46,582 bases of DNA from Flavobacteriales bacterium (lineage in GTDB: Bacteria > Bacteroidota > Bacteroidia > NS11-12g > UBA955), in assembly GCA_947457565.1 (NCBI GenBank), contig CANGWH010000010.1:1-46582 (forward strand). Reading direction: 5' to 3'. The position numbers and the translations under genes are program-made. The notes below the pieces were generated by a model that saw only the letters and a program-made list of their open reading frames with translations, searched no databases and was not told where the DNA came from. The first letter of the stretch is position 1; each line of letters opens with the position of its first letter. Positions 37,156-46,140 of this stretch are shown here, piece after piece.

Positions 37156-38301
37156 CTAATACTTACTTGATTTTTTTTTCAAAAAAGTATGATGCGTTTT
37201 AGTCTTGTATGCACCCAACGATTGTAACATACTGATCATCTTTGGATTAAAGTCGCCAATCCACGAAAGCTCCATACTATCCACGCGATTCAATGCACGC
37301 AATCCCTGATGAAATTTAATAATCATTCCTGTTTCTATACCCAAATTATGGTGAGATGGAATAATTCCAAATACAATTCCTTTGGCTTTTCGGATTGAAT
37401 TTCGCTGCAGCATAAATAAAATTTTCTGCCACAACCCTAATTTACCTTTGAACGACTTAAACAAGAGGTTTAATTCCAAAATACTTATAAACAAACCTAT
37501 TGGCTCCCCTTGATCGTAAGCAAAAACCGCGAATTCCTTCGGCATAGCTGGTTTAATTGATTTAAATCGTTTCAGTAATGCTTCGTTGGTTAACGGTTCA
37601 AAATCCTCGTGAAACGACCATGCTTTGTTATAAATAGTAACAAAATCCGTGGTGAATTTTTCCAGCTGGTTATAATCTAAGAATTCAAAGGTGTATTTTC
37701 CAGTTGCTGTAACACGTTCGGCTATTTTACTAAATCGCTCAAAATTGAATTTTTCTTCGATAATGTCGTAGGTGAATTGTTCAATTTCTACCTCGTATCC
37801 CCTACTTAAAAACCACTGTCGGTAATAGGCAGGGTGATAATTTTCGCGGTAAGAGGGTGCGGTGGTACCTTCTATTCTCAACCCCCAAAAACTATCTCTA
37901 TCGCCGAAATTAATGGGTGCTTGAATATCCCCAACTCCTTTTTGATAAAGCCAATTTTCTGCTGTATCAAATAATTGTGCCGCGATAATATCGTCTTGAA
38001 CACAATCGAAAAAACCTATCCCACCTTTGTCGGCAATTATAGCATTACCCATCGAATCCTTTTCTACAATTCTACAAAATGCGGCTATTCTGCCCACGGG
38101 TTCACTTCCCTTTTTCGCCACCCAACGTTGCACCTGCCAACCCTTGTTAAACAATTTGTTTTTCTCTGGGGAAAATACATCTTCCACATCGTTTTCTATA
38201 TAATGAACAAAAACGGGATCTTTCGCATAAACTACATCCAAAACCCGATGAAAATCTCGGATATCGGCACTGTTGTTAACAGGTTGTATGGTAGAATTCA
38301 T
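37156..38301 (-). CDS. GNAT-like acyltransferase fold protein
   Basis: A 381-aa cytosolic protein. Features of the large GNAT-type proteins found widely in Bacteroidota are visible: an N-terminal half with VQRWVAKKGSEPVGRIAAF and IGFFDCVQDDIIAAQLFDTAENWL, then GDIQAPINFGDRDSFWGLRIEG, and a second half with EFAVFAYDQGEPIGLFISI (a second GNAT-like beta4 strand) and GIVFGIIPSHHNLGIETGMI. Two tandem GNAT-like halves are probable. The substrate is unknown and I see no clear acetyl-CoA loop of the RxxGxG/A type. It lies 17 bases after the cytochrome gene and may share its transcript. Confidence 0.7.
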   Translation of the reverse strand: MNSTIQPVNNSADIRDFHRVLDVVYAKDPVFVHYIENDVEDVFSPEKNKLFNKGWQVQRWVAKKGSEPVGRIAAFCRIVEKDSMGNAIIADKGGIGFFDCVQDDIIAAQLFDTAENWLYQKGVGDIQAPINFGDRDSFWGLRIEGTTAPSYRENYHPAYYRQWFLSRGYEVEIEQFTYDIIEEKFNFERFSKIAERVTATGKYTFEFLDYNQLEKFTTDFVTIYNKAWSFHEDFEPLTNEALLKRFKSIKPAMPKEFAVFAYDQGEPIGLFISILELNLLFKSFKGKLGLWQKILFMLQRNSIRKAKGIVFGIIPSHHNLGIETGMIIKFHQGLRALNRVDSMELSWIGDFNPKMISMLQSLGAYKTKTHHTFLKKKSSKY

Positions 38302-38318
38302 GATGGACTTATTAAATC

Positions 38319-39767
38319 TTATTTCGACTCCAAATTTAGGGCTTCATCGCCTTTTTGGTAAGGTATATAGGTGATAATAAATTGAAACATTTCGTCTGAC
38401 GCTCGCATAGAGTTCCCACCATCCTCCCATCGCTCTGAAACCTGCTTAGGTGGCTTGTTAGGATTGAAGGGATTATTGTTGGTATTATCAAACTTGGCAA
38501 TGGCGGTAATTGTTGACCCTGCAGGCAGAACCTGCGCCGTTTTAAAGGTATAAAAGTACTGCCAACGAAAATTCCACTTGGGAATTGAAATCAACTGTAC
38601 TGTATCGCCATTGGGCTTAAGAGCAAAGGCAGTAAACGACTTGCCCAATAAATGCAAATGTGGATTTATTGTAAGTATTGTTATGGGCTTTTCAATGGTG
38701 TAGGAAACAGAATGTTGGGTGATTTGATTGGGAGGAATAACTAATGGCGGCGTTATTTTACCCACCCCGTCTGTGCCTAGATTAATTTCATAGGTAGGTC
38801 TTGAAGGTTTGCTTTTACGAAAAAATACATTCACAACACTGCTGTCAGTTGTATTTCGATCCGATGGTCCAAAATGTAAGTCAACCAAGGCCAAGGAAAA
38901 TTCTTTGGGCACTGCAATTCCTCCAATATCATTGGGATACCTAACTCCAACTACCCCAGGAAGATAGTTCACGGCCGAATGAATTCGTTCGGGAATGCTG
39001 TTATCATCGTTCAACAGTCCCAATTGCTTAAAATCTTCGGCATACTGTCCAGGGGTTATGTTAACCGTTTTATTTTCAAGATGTTTACTCGATTTTTTCC
39101 CATTGGGGTACAAAATTAAATGCCCATTAGCATGGTGAACCAAATCTTTATTTCCCGGCACAAACTCCATGGCCGCGATTACAGCATTTTCGGGTAATTT
39201 AATATGTGTTTTGGTTAAATAAAATCGATCAATTCCGTCCCCTTTAATGGCAATGGGAGCAATTGAAATCACCAAATCAGGCTTACCGATAGCCGATTTA
39301 TAGGCGGCTACTTGTAACTGATTATTTTCAGCAAAGAAAGCCGAAGATTTTTTCGCATAGCTTCCCTCTTGTGTCCCATTTATAACCCAATTTTGAATGG
39401 TTTTGATTTCTGCGTTTGAAAGTAAATTCTCGCCGATAAAATGCGAATAATTTGGATCTGCCGGCCAAGGTGGCATAATTCTAGCGGCGGTTACCTTTGC
39501 AATGGTCTTGGCTTTTTTTCTTGCCAACGCGTAAGAATTTAATGAAAATGGGGCTATGCCTTGCGGTCGATGACAACCCAAACAATGCTTACTCAATATG
39601 GGAGCAATATGCTCAACAAAGGTTGGGTTTTCGATCGGTTCTTGAGCTAATTCTTCCAATTTAGATACATTGGTTTCCCCCGGCACACACTGCGATAGTC
39701 CAACTACAACAACCGATACCCATATGGGTATTAACCGTTTATTCAATATAGCAACCAACAGCCTCAT
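38319..39767 (-). CDS. Cytochrome c / PHM-like copper monooxygenase lipoprotein
   Basis: A 482-aa exported protein with signal RLIPIWVSVVVVGLSQC, the Cys fitting a lipobox. Near residue 60 lies one heme c site, HCLGCHRPQGIAPFSL, in a cytochrome-c-like domain with IMPPWPADPNYSHF. The rest resembles peptidylglycine-hydroxylating (type II copper) monooxygenases. Candidate copper ligands are HH plus H in DLVHHANGHLILYP, DLHFGP, the HxH of NPHLHLLG, and a Met in SDEMFQFIITYIPY. All copper-site positions appear kept, so it may be an active oxidase or monooxygenase; the substrate is unknown. Its first 29 bases overlap the redoxin gene, pointing to coupled translation. Confidence 0.8.
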   Translation of the reverse strand: MRLLVAILNKRLIPIWVSVVVVGLSQCVPGETNVSKLEELAQEPIENPTFVEHIAPILSKHCLGCHRPQGIAPFSLNSYALARKKAKTIAKVTAARIMPPWPADPNYSHFIGENLLSNAEIKTIQNWVINGTQEGSYAKKSSAFFAENNQLQVAAYKSAIGKPDLVISIAPIAIKGDGIDRFYLTKTHIKLPENAVIAAMEFVPGNKDLVHHANGHLILYPNGKKSSKHLENKTVNITPGQYAEDFKQLGLLNDDNSIPERIHSAVNYLPGVVGVRYPNDIGGIAVPKEFSLALVDLHFGPSDRNTTDSSVVNVFFRKSKPSRPTYEINLGTDGVGKITPPLVIPPNQITQHSVSYTIEKPITILTINPHLHLLGKSFTAFALKPNGDTVQLISIPKWNFRWQYFYTFKTAQVLPAGSTITAIAKFDNTNNNPFNPNKPPKQVSERWEDGGNSMRASDEMFQFIITYIPYQKGDEALNLESK

Positions 39768-40374
39768 GGGAAGAATAATAAGTATTTCTATTGCGATGGC
39801 AATTTAGCCATTGATTCCAAATATAGCTACTATCGTAAGTCCGATTTGTTATGGATTTTTCTCCAATATTGGCGGCTTTATTGTTAAGTTTTCCCGAATA
39901 GCGGACCATTCCGTTTTTAACAATTTTCAGTTCTGGGTATACTCTAAATCCAAACTTTTTAGCATTTACAAAGCCCGAATCCAGTAAAATGTACGGTTTT
40001 AACCATTGGTATTGCCTGGGTAGCGGTTGCTCAACAAAAACCAACAGATGGTTAAATACGTTTTGTTTACCCATCGAGTCTATCCAACGCACAATGCGTT
40101 TAAGTTCGCTCACATTGCCAAGGCAAATCGGACATTCGGGACTGTAGGTAACCAAAAAAAATGCTTGATTTTGAGCATACAGAGGATTACTCTGCCTTGA
40201 CATTCTTTCGGTTGAATTCAAGTTATAAACCTCCAATAAATCAGCAAAACTCATTGAATCGCTTTTTTCAAATGAATCTAATTTAAACGAAGGTATATCC
40301 GTTACATTTCCTTGGTTTTTCCCACAACCCAACACTATTACCCATAGAATGTAAAACCAAAATATAACCTTCAT
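39739..40374 (-). CDS. Thioredoxin-like (redoxin) lipoprotein
   Basis: A 211-aa envelope lipoprotein with signal MKVIFWFYILWVIVLGC. A thioredoxin-fold core is recognised by FFLVTYSPECPICLGNVSELKRI, where CPIC is a CxxC redox pair, and by the later strand YPELKIVKNGMVRYSGKLNN, which stands where thioredoxins keep cis-Pro before the last strand. Likely a thiol-disulfide or peroxide-type redox protein in the periplasm. It is followed by the cytochrome/copper protein with a 29-base overlap. Fused redoxin-cytochrome-copper monooxygenase proteins are known, so the two probably act together, for example in delivering or reducing copper (inference). Confidence 0.75.
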   Translation of the reverse strand: MKVIFWFYILWVIVLGCGKNQGNVTDIPSFKLDSFEKSDSMSFADLLEVYNLNSTERMSRQSNPLYAQNQAFFLVTYSPECPICLGNVSELKRIVRWIDSMGKQNVFNHLLVFVEQPLPRQYQWLKPYILLDSGFVNAKKFGFRVYPELKIVKNGMVRYSGKLNNKAANIGEKSITNRTYDSSYIWNQWLNCHRNRNTYYSSHEAVGCYIE

Positions 40375-40384
40375 TTCTTCATGA

Positions 40385-40924
40385 TTACTCGTTAGTGTAG
40401 GGATTACTGGCTTTATTGTGTTGTTTGGCGTATTCCCATAATATCATACCACACGTAACAGAGACATTAAACGAGTGCTTACTACCAAATTGGGGTATTT
40501 CGATGCACATATCACAGTGTTGCAAAACATCTTCTGCAACACCGTCTACTTCATTTCCAAACACAAAGGCGATAGGTCTGTCTGAGTAAAAATCAATGTC
40601 TGAAAGCGACTTAGATGTGTATGTTTGTTCAATGGCGATAACAAAAAAACCTTGATCTTTTAATGCTGCAATGGCCTCCATAGTATTGGAGAAGTATTTC
40701 CAATCTATGGTATTTTCAGCTCCTAAAGCGGTTTTCATTAAATCTTTATGGGGCGGCCGAACGGTTATGCCACATAAATACATGCTGGAACAACGAAATG
40801 CATCCGAGGTACGCATCATCGAACCCACATTGTATATGGATCGAACATTATCTAAGACAACCACATACGGCCACTTGGGAGCTTGCTTGAATTCCTCCAC
40901 CGTTAAACGGTTTAGGTCGTCCAT
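40385..40924 (-). CDS. TrmH/SpoU-family RNA methyltransferase
   Basis: About 179 aa from ATG at 40924 (MDDLNRLTVEEF). The -7 box at 40944-40951 predicts transcription starting about 13 bases upstream, so the track's longer start is rejected. SPOUT-family motifs are present: motif 1 VVVLDNVRSIYNVGSMMRTSDAF, motif 2 PIAFVFGNEVDGV, and motif 3 CIEIPQFGSKHSFNVSVTCGMILWE (trefoil knot). It methylates a 2'-OH in tRNA or rRNA using SAM; the target is unknown. It is divergent from mutS and 10 bases before the redoxin gene. Confidence 0.92.
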   Translation of the reverse strand: MDDLNRLTVEEFKQAPKWPYVVVLDNVRSIYNVGSMMRTSDAFRCSSMYLCGITVRPPHKDLMKTALGAENTIDWKYFSNTMEAIAALKDQGFFVIAIEQTYTSKSLSDIDFYSDRPIAFVFGNEVDGVAEDVLQHCDMCIEIPQFGSKHSFNVSVTCGMILWEYAKQHNKASNPYTNE

Positions 40925-40943
40925 GGATTTCTTTTGCACACTA

Positions 40944-40951
40944 CAAAAATA
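40944..40951 (-). promoter_or_regulatory. -7 box for the RNA methyltransferase
   Basis: TATTTTTG on the minus strand matches TAnnTTTG, 19 bases before the ATG at 40924. It decides the start codon. Confidence 0.45.
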
Positions 40952-41043
40952 CAATTTGGTATCGGGTTTTGCGAAAATTGCAACTATTGGATGGTGGTTA
41001 AATGTTAATTTTTTCGTATATTATAATTGTAAATTGCATCCCT

Positions 41044-43653
41044 ATGGCAGCAGGAAAATCCGAAAAGGAAACGCCGTTAATGAAACAATACTATAGCATT
41101 AAAGCCCAATACCCCGGTGCGATATTGTTATTTAGGGTTGGCGATTTTTATGAGACTTTCAATGAAGATGCCCGAACAGCGTCGGCGGTTTTAGGAATAG
41201 TTTTAACCAAACGTGCCAACGGTGCGGCTTCGGAAATGGATTTGGCCGGATTCCCCCACCATTCCCTTGACAACTACCTGCCGAAATTGGTAAAAGCTGG
41301 GTATCGAGTGGCTATTTGCGACCAATTAGAAGATCCTAAGGCTACCAAAACAATCGTTAAACGTGGCGTAACGGAATTAGTTACTCCAGGGGTAAGTTAC
41401 AACGACAAGGTACTAAACAATAAACAAAACAATTATTTATGTTCCCTTTACGAACAGGGAAATCGTTGGGGTGTGGCATTTTTAGATATTTCCACGGGCG
41501 AGTTTTTATGTTCCGAAAGTGGTTGGTTTGCCATCAAGAAATTGTTAGACTCTCTAAAACCGGCTGAAATTCTATTACCAAAAAATCAACAGGAATTAGT
41601 TTTTTCTCACTTCGGAAAGCCCAGCTCATTTCAGGTTTTAGATTCATGGGTATACGAGTTTACAACGGCTACAGAAACCCTAACTCAGCATTTTCAAACA
41701 CAAACCTTAAAAGGCTTCGGAATTGAAGGTCAAGATTCGGCCATAGCTGCTGCGGCTGGCTGTTTGCACTATTTACAGCAAACACAACATCACCATGTAG
41801 CCCATATTCGGTCTATTCGACGAATTGACGAACAGGATCATGTTTGGATAGATGGTTTTACGCAGAGAAATTTAGAATTACTTAGACCGATATATTCCGG
41901 TGGAACAGCATTTATTGATGTTATAGACCAAACCTGCACGCCCATGGGTGCCAGATTATTACGTCAATGGGTAGTATTTCCGCTATTAGATATAATTCAA
42001 ATTCAGGGCAGGTTAAATACCGTAGATGCGTTTTTATCCACTAACTCCCTGCGAGAACAATTGCGTAGCTTACTTAAACAAATTGGAGATCAACAACGAT
42101 TGGTTTCAAAAGTTGCGTTGCGAAAAATCAGTCCGCGAGAAGCCGTACAATTGGGAAATAGTTTACGCAAACTTTCCGCGATAAAGGAACTCTTAGCAAA
42201 AAGTTCCATTGCTTTACTCAATGAATCGGCGGCAAACATCAATACCCTTCCCGAACTTGCCGATTGGATCCAACATGCTTTATTGGAAGATGCACCTGCA
42301 GTGGCTGCTAAAGGTGGAATTTTCCAATCTTCCGTACACGAAGAATTGTTGGAACTTAGAGAACTTACCACAAAGGGTAAAGACAAGCTCATTGAAATCC
42401 AACACAATGAAAGTCAACGTACCGGCATTCCATCCTTGAAAATCGGCTACAATAATGTATTTGGTTATTACTTAGAAGTCACAAACGCCCACAAAGACAA
42501 GGCTCCAGAAGACTGGATTCGCAAGCAGACGTTGGCCAATGCGGAGCGTTATATAACCCCGGAATTAAAAATTTACGAAGAGAAAATACTAACGGCAGAG
42601 GATCGTATTAATGCCTTGGAAATGGATTTATGGGAACAGGCATTAACCAAAATGGCTGAATATATTCCTGTTTTACAAGCCCAAGCCTCCTTATTGGCTG
42701 AAATAGATGTGCTTAGCGGTTTTTCTGAATTGGCGTATCAACGTAAATACAACAAACCTCAATTGCACGAAGGATTTGGATTAAATTTAACCGATTGCAG
42801 GCATCCGGTAATTGAATATCAACTTCCTCCGGGGGAAAGTTATATTCCTAACTCCTTGAAACTCGAGAAAGAAGGTCAACGTGTTATTATCTTAACGGGC
42901 CCAAACATGAGCGGTAAAAGTGCTATTTTAAGACAAACAGCATTAACCGTAATTATGGCTCAGATCGGTTGCTACGTACCCTGTAAGGAAGCCCAAATAG
43001 GATTAATCGATAAAATTTATACGCGGGTTGGCGCATCGGATAATATAAGCGTTGGCGAATCTACATTTATGGTTGAAATGACAGAAACGGCATCCATTCT
43101 AAATAATTTAAGTGAGCGATCATTGGTATTATTGGATGAAATTGGTAGAGGGACCAGTACTTACGATGGGGTTTCATTGGCATGGAGTATTGCGGAGTTT
43201 ATTCAGAGTCATCCCACGAAACCGGTTACCTTATTTGCTACCCATTATCACGAATTGAACGAATTGGAAGGAAAATCCGAAGGGATTTGCAATTATCATA
43301 TCGCCATCAAAGAGCAAGGATCTCAGATAATATTTCTAAGGAAACTACAACAAGGCGGAAGTGAGCATAGTTTTGGTATTCACGTGGCACAATTGGCAGG
43401 TATTCCCAACGCTGTATTGCTTCGAGCCAACGAAATTTTAAATAAATTAGAAACGGATAGAGCCCAATTATCTCCGCAAAAAACACTGCGCAAAACCGAT
43501 AGCAAAGCAGTTTACCAAATGAATTTATTCGCAACTGAAGACCCCAGAATGGTACAGTTAAAGAAATTAATAGCTACTACGGATATCAATGCGGTAACGC
43601 CCATTGAGGCATTACTAAAATTGCAAAGCATTAAAGAAATACTTGAGCGATAA
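41044..43653 (+). CDS. mutS: DNA mismatch repair protein MutS
   Basis: About 869 aa from ATG at 41044 (MAAGKSEKETPLMKQYYSIK); the track start adds an unlikely hydrophobic stretch. MutS clamps on mismatched DNA and recruits MutL. The mismatch-binding Phe-x-Glu is in FRVGDFYETF. The ATPase shows Walker A GPNMSGKSAILRQTAL (about 619), VGASDNISVGESTFMVEM, Walker B LVLLDEIGRGTSTYDG and FATHYHEL. The C-terminal ELLKLQSIKEIL helix is also typical. Length is standard for MutS1; MutS2 lacks the N-terminal mismatch domain and has a Smr domain, which is absent here. Confidence 0.97.
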   Translation: MAAGKSEKETPLMKQYYSIKAQYPGAILLFRVGDFYETFNEDARTASAVLGIVLTKRANGAASEMDLAGFPHHSLDNYLPKLVKAGYRVAICDQLEDPKATKTIVKRGVTELVTPGVSYNDKVLNNKQNNYLCSLYEQGNRWGVAFLDISTGEFLCSESGWFAIKKLLDSLKPAEILLPKNQQELVFSHFGKPSSFQVLDSWVYEFTTATETLTQHFQTQTLKGFGIEGQDSAIAAAAGCLHYLQQTQHHHVAHIRSIRRIDEQDHVWIDGFTQRNLELLRPIYSGGTAFIDVIDQTCTPMGARLLRQWVVFPLLDIIQIQGRLNTVDAFLSTNSLREQLRSLLKQIGDQQRLVSKVALRKISPREAVQLGNSLRKLSAIKELLAKSSIALLNESAANINTLPELADWIQHALLEDAPAVAAKGGIFQSSVHEELLELRELTTKGKDKLIEIQHNESQRTGIPSLKIGYNNVFGYYLEVTNAHKDKAPEDWIRKQTLANAERYITPELKIYEEKILTAEDRINALEMDLWEQALTKMAEYIPVLQAQASLLAEIDVLSGFSELAYQRKYNKPQLHEGFGLNLTDCRHPVIEYQLPPGESYIPNSLKLEKEGQRVIILTGPNMSGKSAILRQTALTVIMAQIGCYVPCKEAQIGLIDKIYTRVGASDNISVGESTFMVEMTETASILNNLSERSLVLLDEIGRGTSTYDGVSLAWSIAEFIQSHPTKPVTLFATHYHELNELEGKSEGICNYHIAIKEQGSQIIFLRKLQQGGSEHSFGIHVAQLAGIPNAVLLRANEILNKLETDRAQLSPQKTLRKTDSKAVYQMNLFATEDPRMVQLKKLIATTDINAVTPIEALLKLQSIKEILER

Positions 43654-43742
43654 AAATAGATCCCATTCCTGAATTTATCGATACCAGCAAATTTCACTTG
43701 ATATAGCTACGCCTCCTTTTCTCCGAAATTGGCGTTCAATCG

Positions 43743-46091
43743 TTAAAAGGTATAATTACACCCTAAAGCGGGCAAAATTGGCAATTGATCCACCCGAGTT
43801 CTCCTAATACGATCATAATAGAAAATATTGGGTCTATTGTAAACATTGGTTAAACTAAAAATGAGGTTGAAGTCTCGACCATTTTCCAATTTCCAATTCC
43901 GTTTAGCCGAAAAATCCAAGCGATGATAATACGGCAATCTGCCTCCGTTTAATCGAGCGTAAAAGACACCTAAATCGCCATTAGCACCCACATAATCAGT
44001 ACTTATCCCATTGGAAAAGGTTTGTTTTTCGTAATACCCTTGGGTTTGAGTAAACGGAAATCCGGATCCAATGTTCCAACGCAAAGAAATTTCGGTAGGA
44101 TTTTTCTTATCAAACTCGTAGCTAATCATGGCATTGGCATTATGTCTACGATCAAAATTGGGCTGATACTCTTGAACACCGTCAAACCTATTAACATACG
44201 TTAAGGAATAAACTAGCCATAAATACAAGCCTTTATGGGTGTATTTGTAGGATACATCACCACCATAAGCATTTCCATTCTCAATGATAAAATCTTGACG
44301 CAATCGAGCCGGTTTATCTAGGTTTTGTTGGTTATCGTCGAACAATTTATCTCGGTTAATATTGGTAATTTGATCAAATACCTTAATGAAGGTCTCGGCA
44401 TTGAAGGTATGCTTTCGGCCAATTTTAAAATCAAATCCACCAACAGCATGCCTGGCCTTCTGTAATCGATGCGTTACAGGTTCACCGTTAAAGGTCTCTG
44501 GAATATTATCGGGTCCACTTAAAAATCCATAGAAAAGATTAACTACATCTCTATCGCTCATGGCCGATAAAAAGTTCTGAGAGTACAATCCCGCCGCGAA
44601 TTTTATACCCAAGGTTTTGTAAGGGTTGTATCGCAATTGGAATCGAGGTTCAAGGGAAGAATTGGCCAACGACGCATAATATTGAGCTCTCAATCCAAAG
44701 TTTGCAATAACTTTCTTTGTTACCAGCCTATAATTAGCAAAACTGTTTATTTCTGTGGTACTTTCTAGCTGTTTAATCAGTCGATTATTGGCATTCGTAA
44801 GCTGAAAATTGGTTTGGAACCCGTTTAACTCAAGTCCCCATCTAAAATCGTCGCGCTTAAAATTGTAATTGAAATTCATCCCCATGTTAAATCCACCTAT
44901 AGAACTTTCACGGGGTTTTGCATCCGATTCAATTTGTTGAATTCGGTAATCGCTGTATAAAAAGTACCCATCTACTCGGGTTTTCGCTTGCTCGGGTACC
45001 ACTAAAAACTTTCCACCCACGCCGTTTGCGGCCCATCGATATTGGGTTGAACCGGGGAATCTAACATTATCAGAAAAATGGAAGCCATACAATCTGGAGT
45101 ACCCACCGTTGGCAGAATTGAAGTTTAATTTCAGAAAGAAATCACCAAAATTATAGGGTAACTTACCGGCATCGATGTAGGGATAAATTAACCCTGCCGA
45201 TTGTTTTAAGAAGGAATTCCGATAACTAAAAGCGTAAGAGCTATTATTCTTGCCTTTTTTATATTTTCGGATAGGGCCTTCTTGTAAAATTTTAGAAGTA
45301 AAGGTGGTTAATCCTAGCTTAGTTTTATGTTCTTTTCTATTTCCGTCCCGGGTTTTAATATCTACTACTGCCGAAATTCTACCACCGTATTCAGCGCCAA
45401 AACCGGCAGAATATACATCAGCACTTTGAATTAAATCGGTTTCAAAGACCGAAAACAAACCAATGGAATGGAAGGGATTATAGATAGTTAAGCCATCCAT
45501 CATAACCTTGTTCATTACGGGAGATCCACCACGAATGTATAATTGTCCTCCTTGGTCCCCACTAAAAACTACGCCTGGCAATACCTGCAAATACTGTAAA
45601 ATATCGGGTTCGGCGCCAATAGCGGGCATTCTATAAATTGATTTCCCTTCAATGGTTGTAACGGCTACTTTGGTTTCTTTGGGTTTGGATTTAGCCTCAA
45701 TCTCAATGACTTCCATTTTTTCAATGCGCGACAAATAGGCATCAAAACGGGCATTAGAACCATTTTTTACCGTAATTTCATTCAACAGAGTATCAAATCC
45801 AGGAAAAGAAACTTGCACTATATAAACGGATTCATCCAGCCCCGTTAAGGCATAATAGGCTTCTGCATCGGCATAAACCGATCTAATATAATCTAAATCC
45901 TTGGGACCATTATTGGTTGAGGCTTTCACTTTAAATACCGAAACCGAAGCACCGTTCAATCGATCACCGTTACTACCATTATAGACAAATCCACGAATAT
46001 CGCCTTTACTATTAGCGCTGTTTTGTGAAATACAAGGGGTAAAAAATGATAACGAAGCAATAATACAAGCAATAATTCCGCGAATATTCAT
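43743..46091 (-). CDS. TonB-dependent receptor with carboxypeptidase-like N-terminal domain
   Basis: About 782 aa from ATG at 46091 (MNIRGIIACIIASLSFFTPCISQ, a signal peptide). The track's ATG 12 bases earlier lies close to the -7 box. A CarboxypepD-regulatory-like domain (GDIRGFVYNGSNGDRLNGASV, about 30-125) precedes a plug (EPDILQYLQVLPGVVFSGD, LYIRGGSPVMNKVMMDGLTIYNPFH, FGAEYGGRISAVVDIKTRDG) and a beta-barrel ending in the usual aromatic Phe. Such receptors import large nutrients or metal complexes across the outer membrane using TonB. No SusD partner is adjacent. The substrate is unknown. It converges with mutS and is divergent from the last gene. Confidence 0.9.
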   Translation of the reverse strand: MNIRGIIACIIASLSFFTPCISQNSANSKGDIRGFVYNGSNGDRLNGASVSVFKVKASTNNGPKDLDYIRSVYADAEAYYALTGLDESVYIVQVSFPGFDTLLNEITVKNGSNARFDAYLSRIEKMEVIEIEAKSKPKETKVAVTTIEGKSIYRMPAIGAEPDILQYLQVLPGVVFSGDQGGQLYIRGGSPVMNKVMMDGLTIYNPFHSIGLFSVFETDLIQSADVYSAGFGAEYGGRISAVVDIKTRDGNRKEHKTKLGLTTFTSKILQEGPIRKYKKGKNNSSYAFSYRNSFLKQSAGLIYPYIDAGKLPYNFGDFFLKLNFNSANGGYSRLYGFHFSDNVRFPGSTQYRWAANGVGGKFLVVPEQAKTRVDGYFLYSDYRIQQIESDAKPRESSIGGFNMGMNFNYNFKRDDFRWGLELNGFQTNFQLTNANNRLIKQLESTTEINSFANYRLVTKKVIANFGLRAQYYASLANSSLEPRFQLRYNPYKTLGIKFAAGLYSQNFLSAMSDRDVVNLFYGFLSGPDNIPETFNGEPVTHRLQKARHAVGGFDFKIGRKHTFNAETFIKVFDQITNINRDKLFDDNQQNLDKPARLRQDFIIENGNAYGGDVSYKYTHKGLYLWLVYSLTYVNRFDGVQEYQPNFDRRHNANAMISYEFDKKNPTEISLRWNIGSGFPFTQTQGYYEKQTFSNGISTDYVGANGDLGVFYARLNGGRLPYYHRLDFSAKRNWKLENGRDFNLIFSLTNVYNRPNIFYYDRIRRTRVDQLPILPALGCNYTF

Positions 46092-46102
46092 GATGGTAGC
46101 CA

Positions 46103-46110
46103 CAAAAATA
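46103..46110 (-). promoter_or_regulatory. -7 box for the TonB-dependent receptor
   Basis: TATTTTTG on the minus strand matches TAnnTTTG, 11 bases before the ATG at 46091. It is the mirror image of the plus-strand box at 46124. Confidence 0.5.
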
Positions 46111-46123
46111 ACTATCTCTACCC

Positions 46124-46131
46124 TATTTTTG
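46124..46131 (+). promoter_or_regulatory. -7 box for the pRiA4b-like gene
   Basis: TATTTTTG matches TAnnTTTG and ends 9 bases before the ATG at 46141, implying a leader of only a few bases. Confidence 0.5.
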
Positions 46132-46140
46132 CCATGTACT

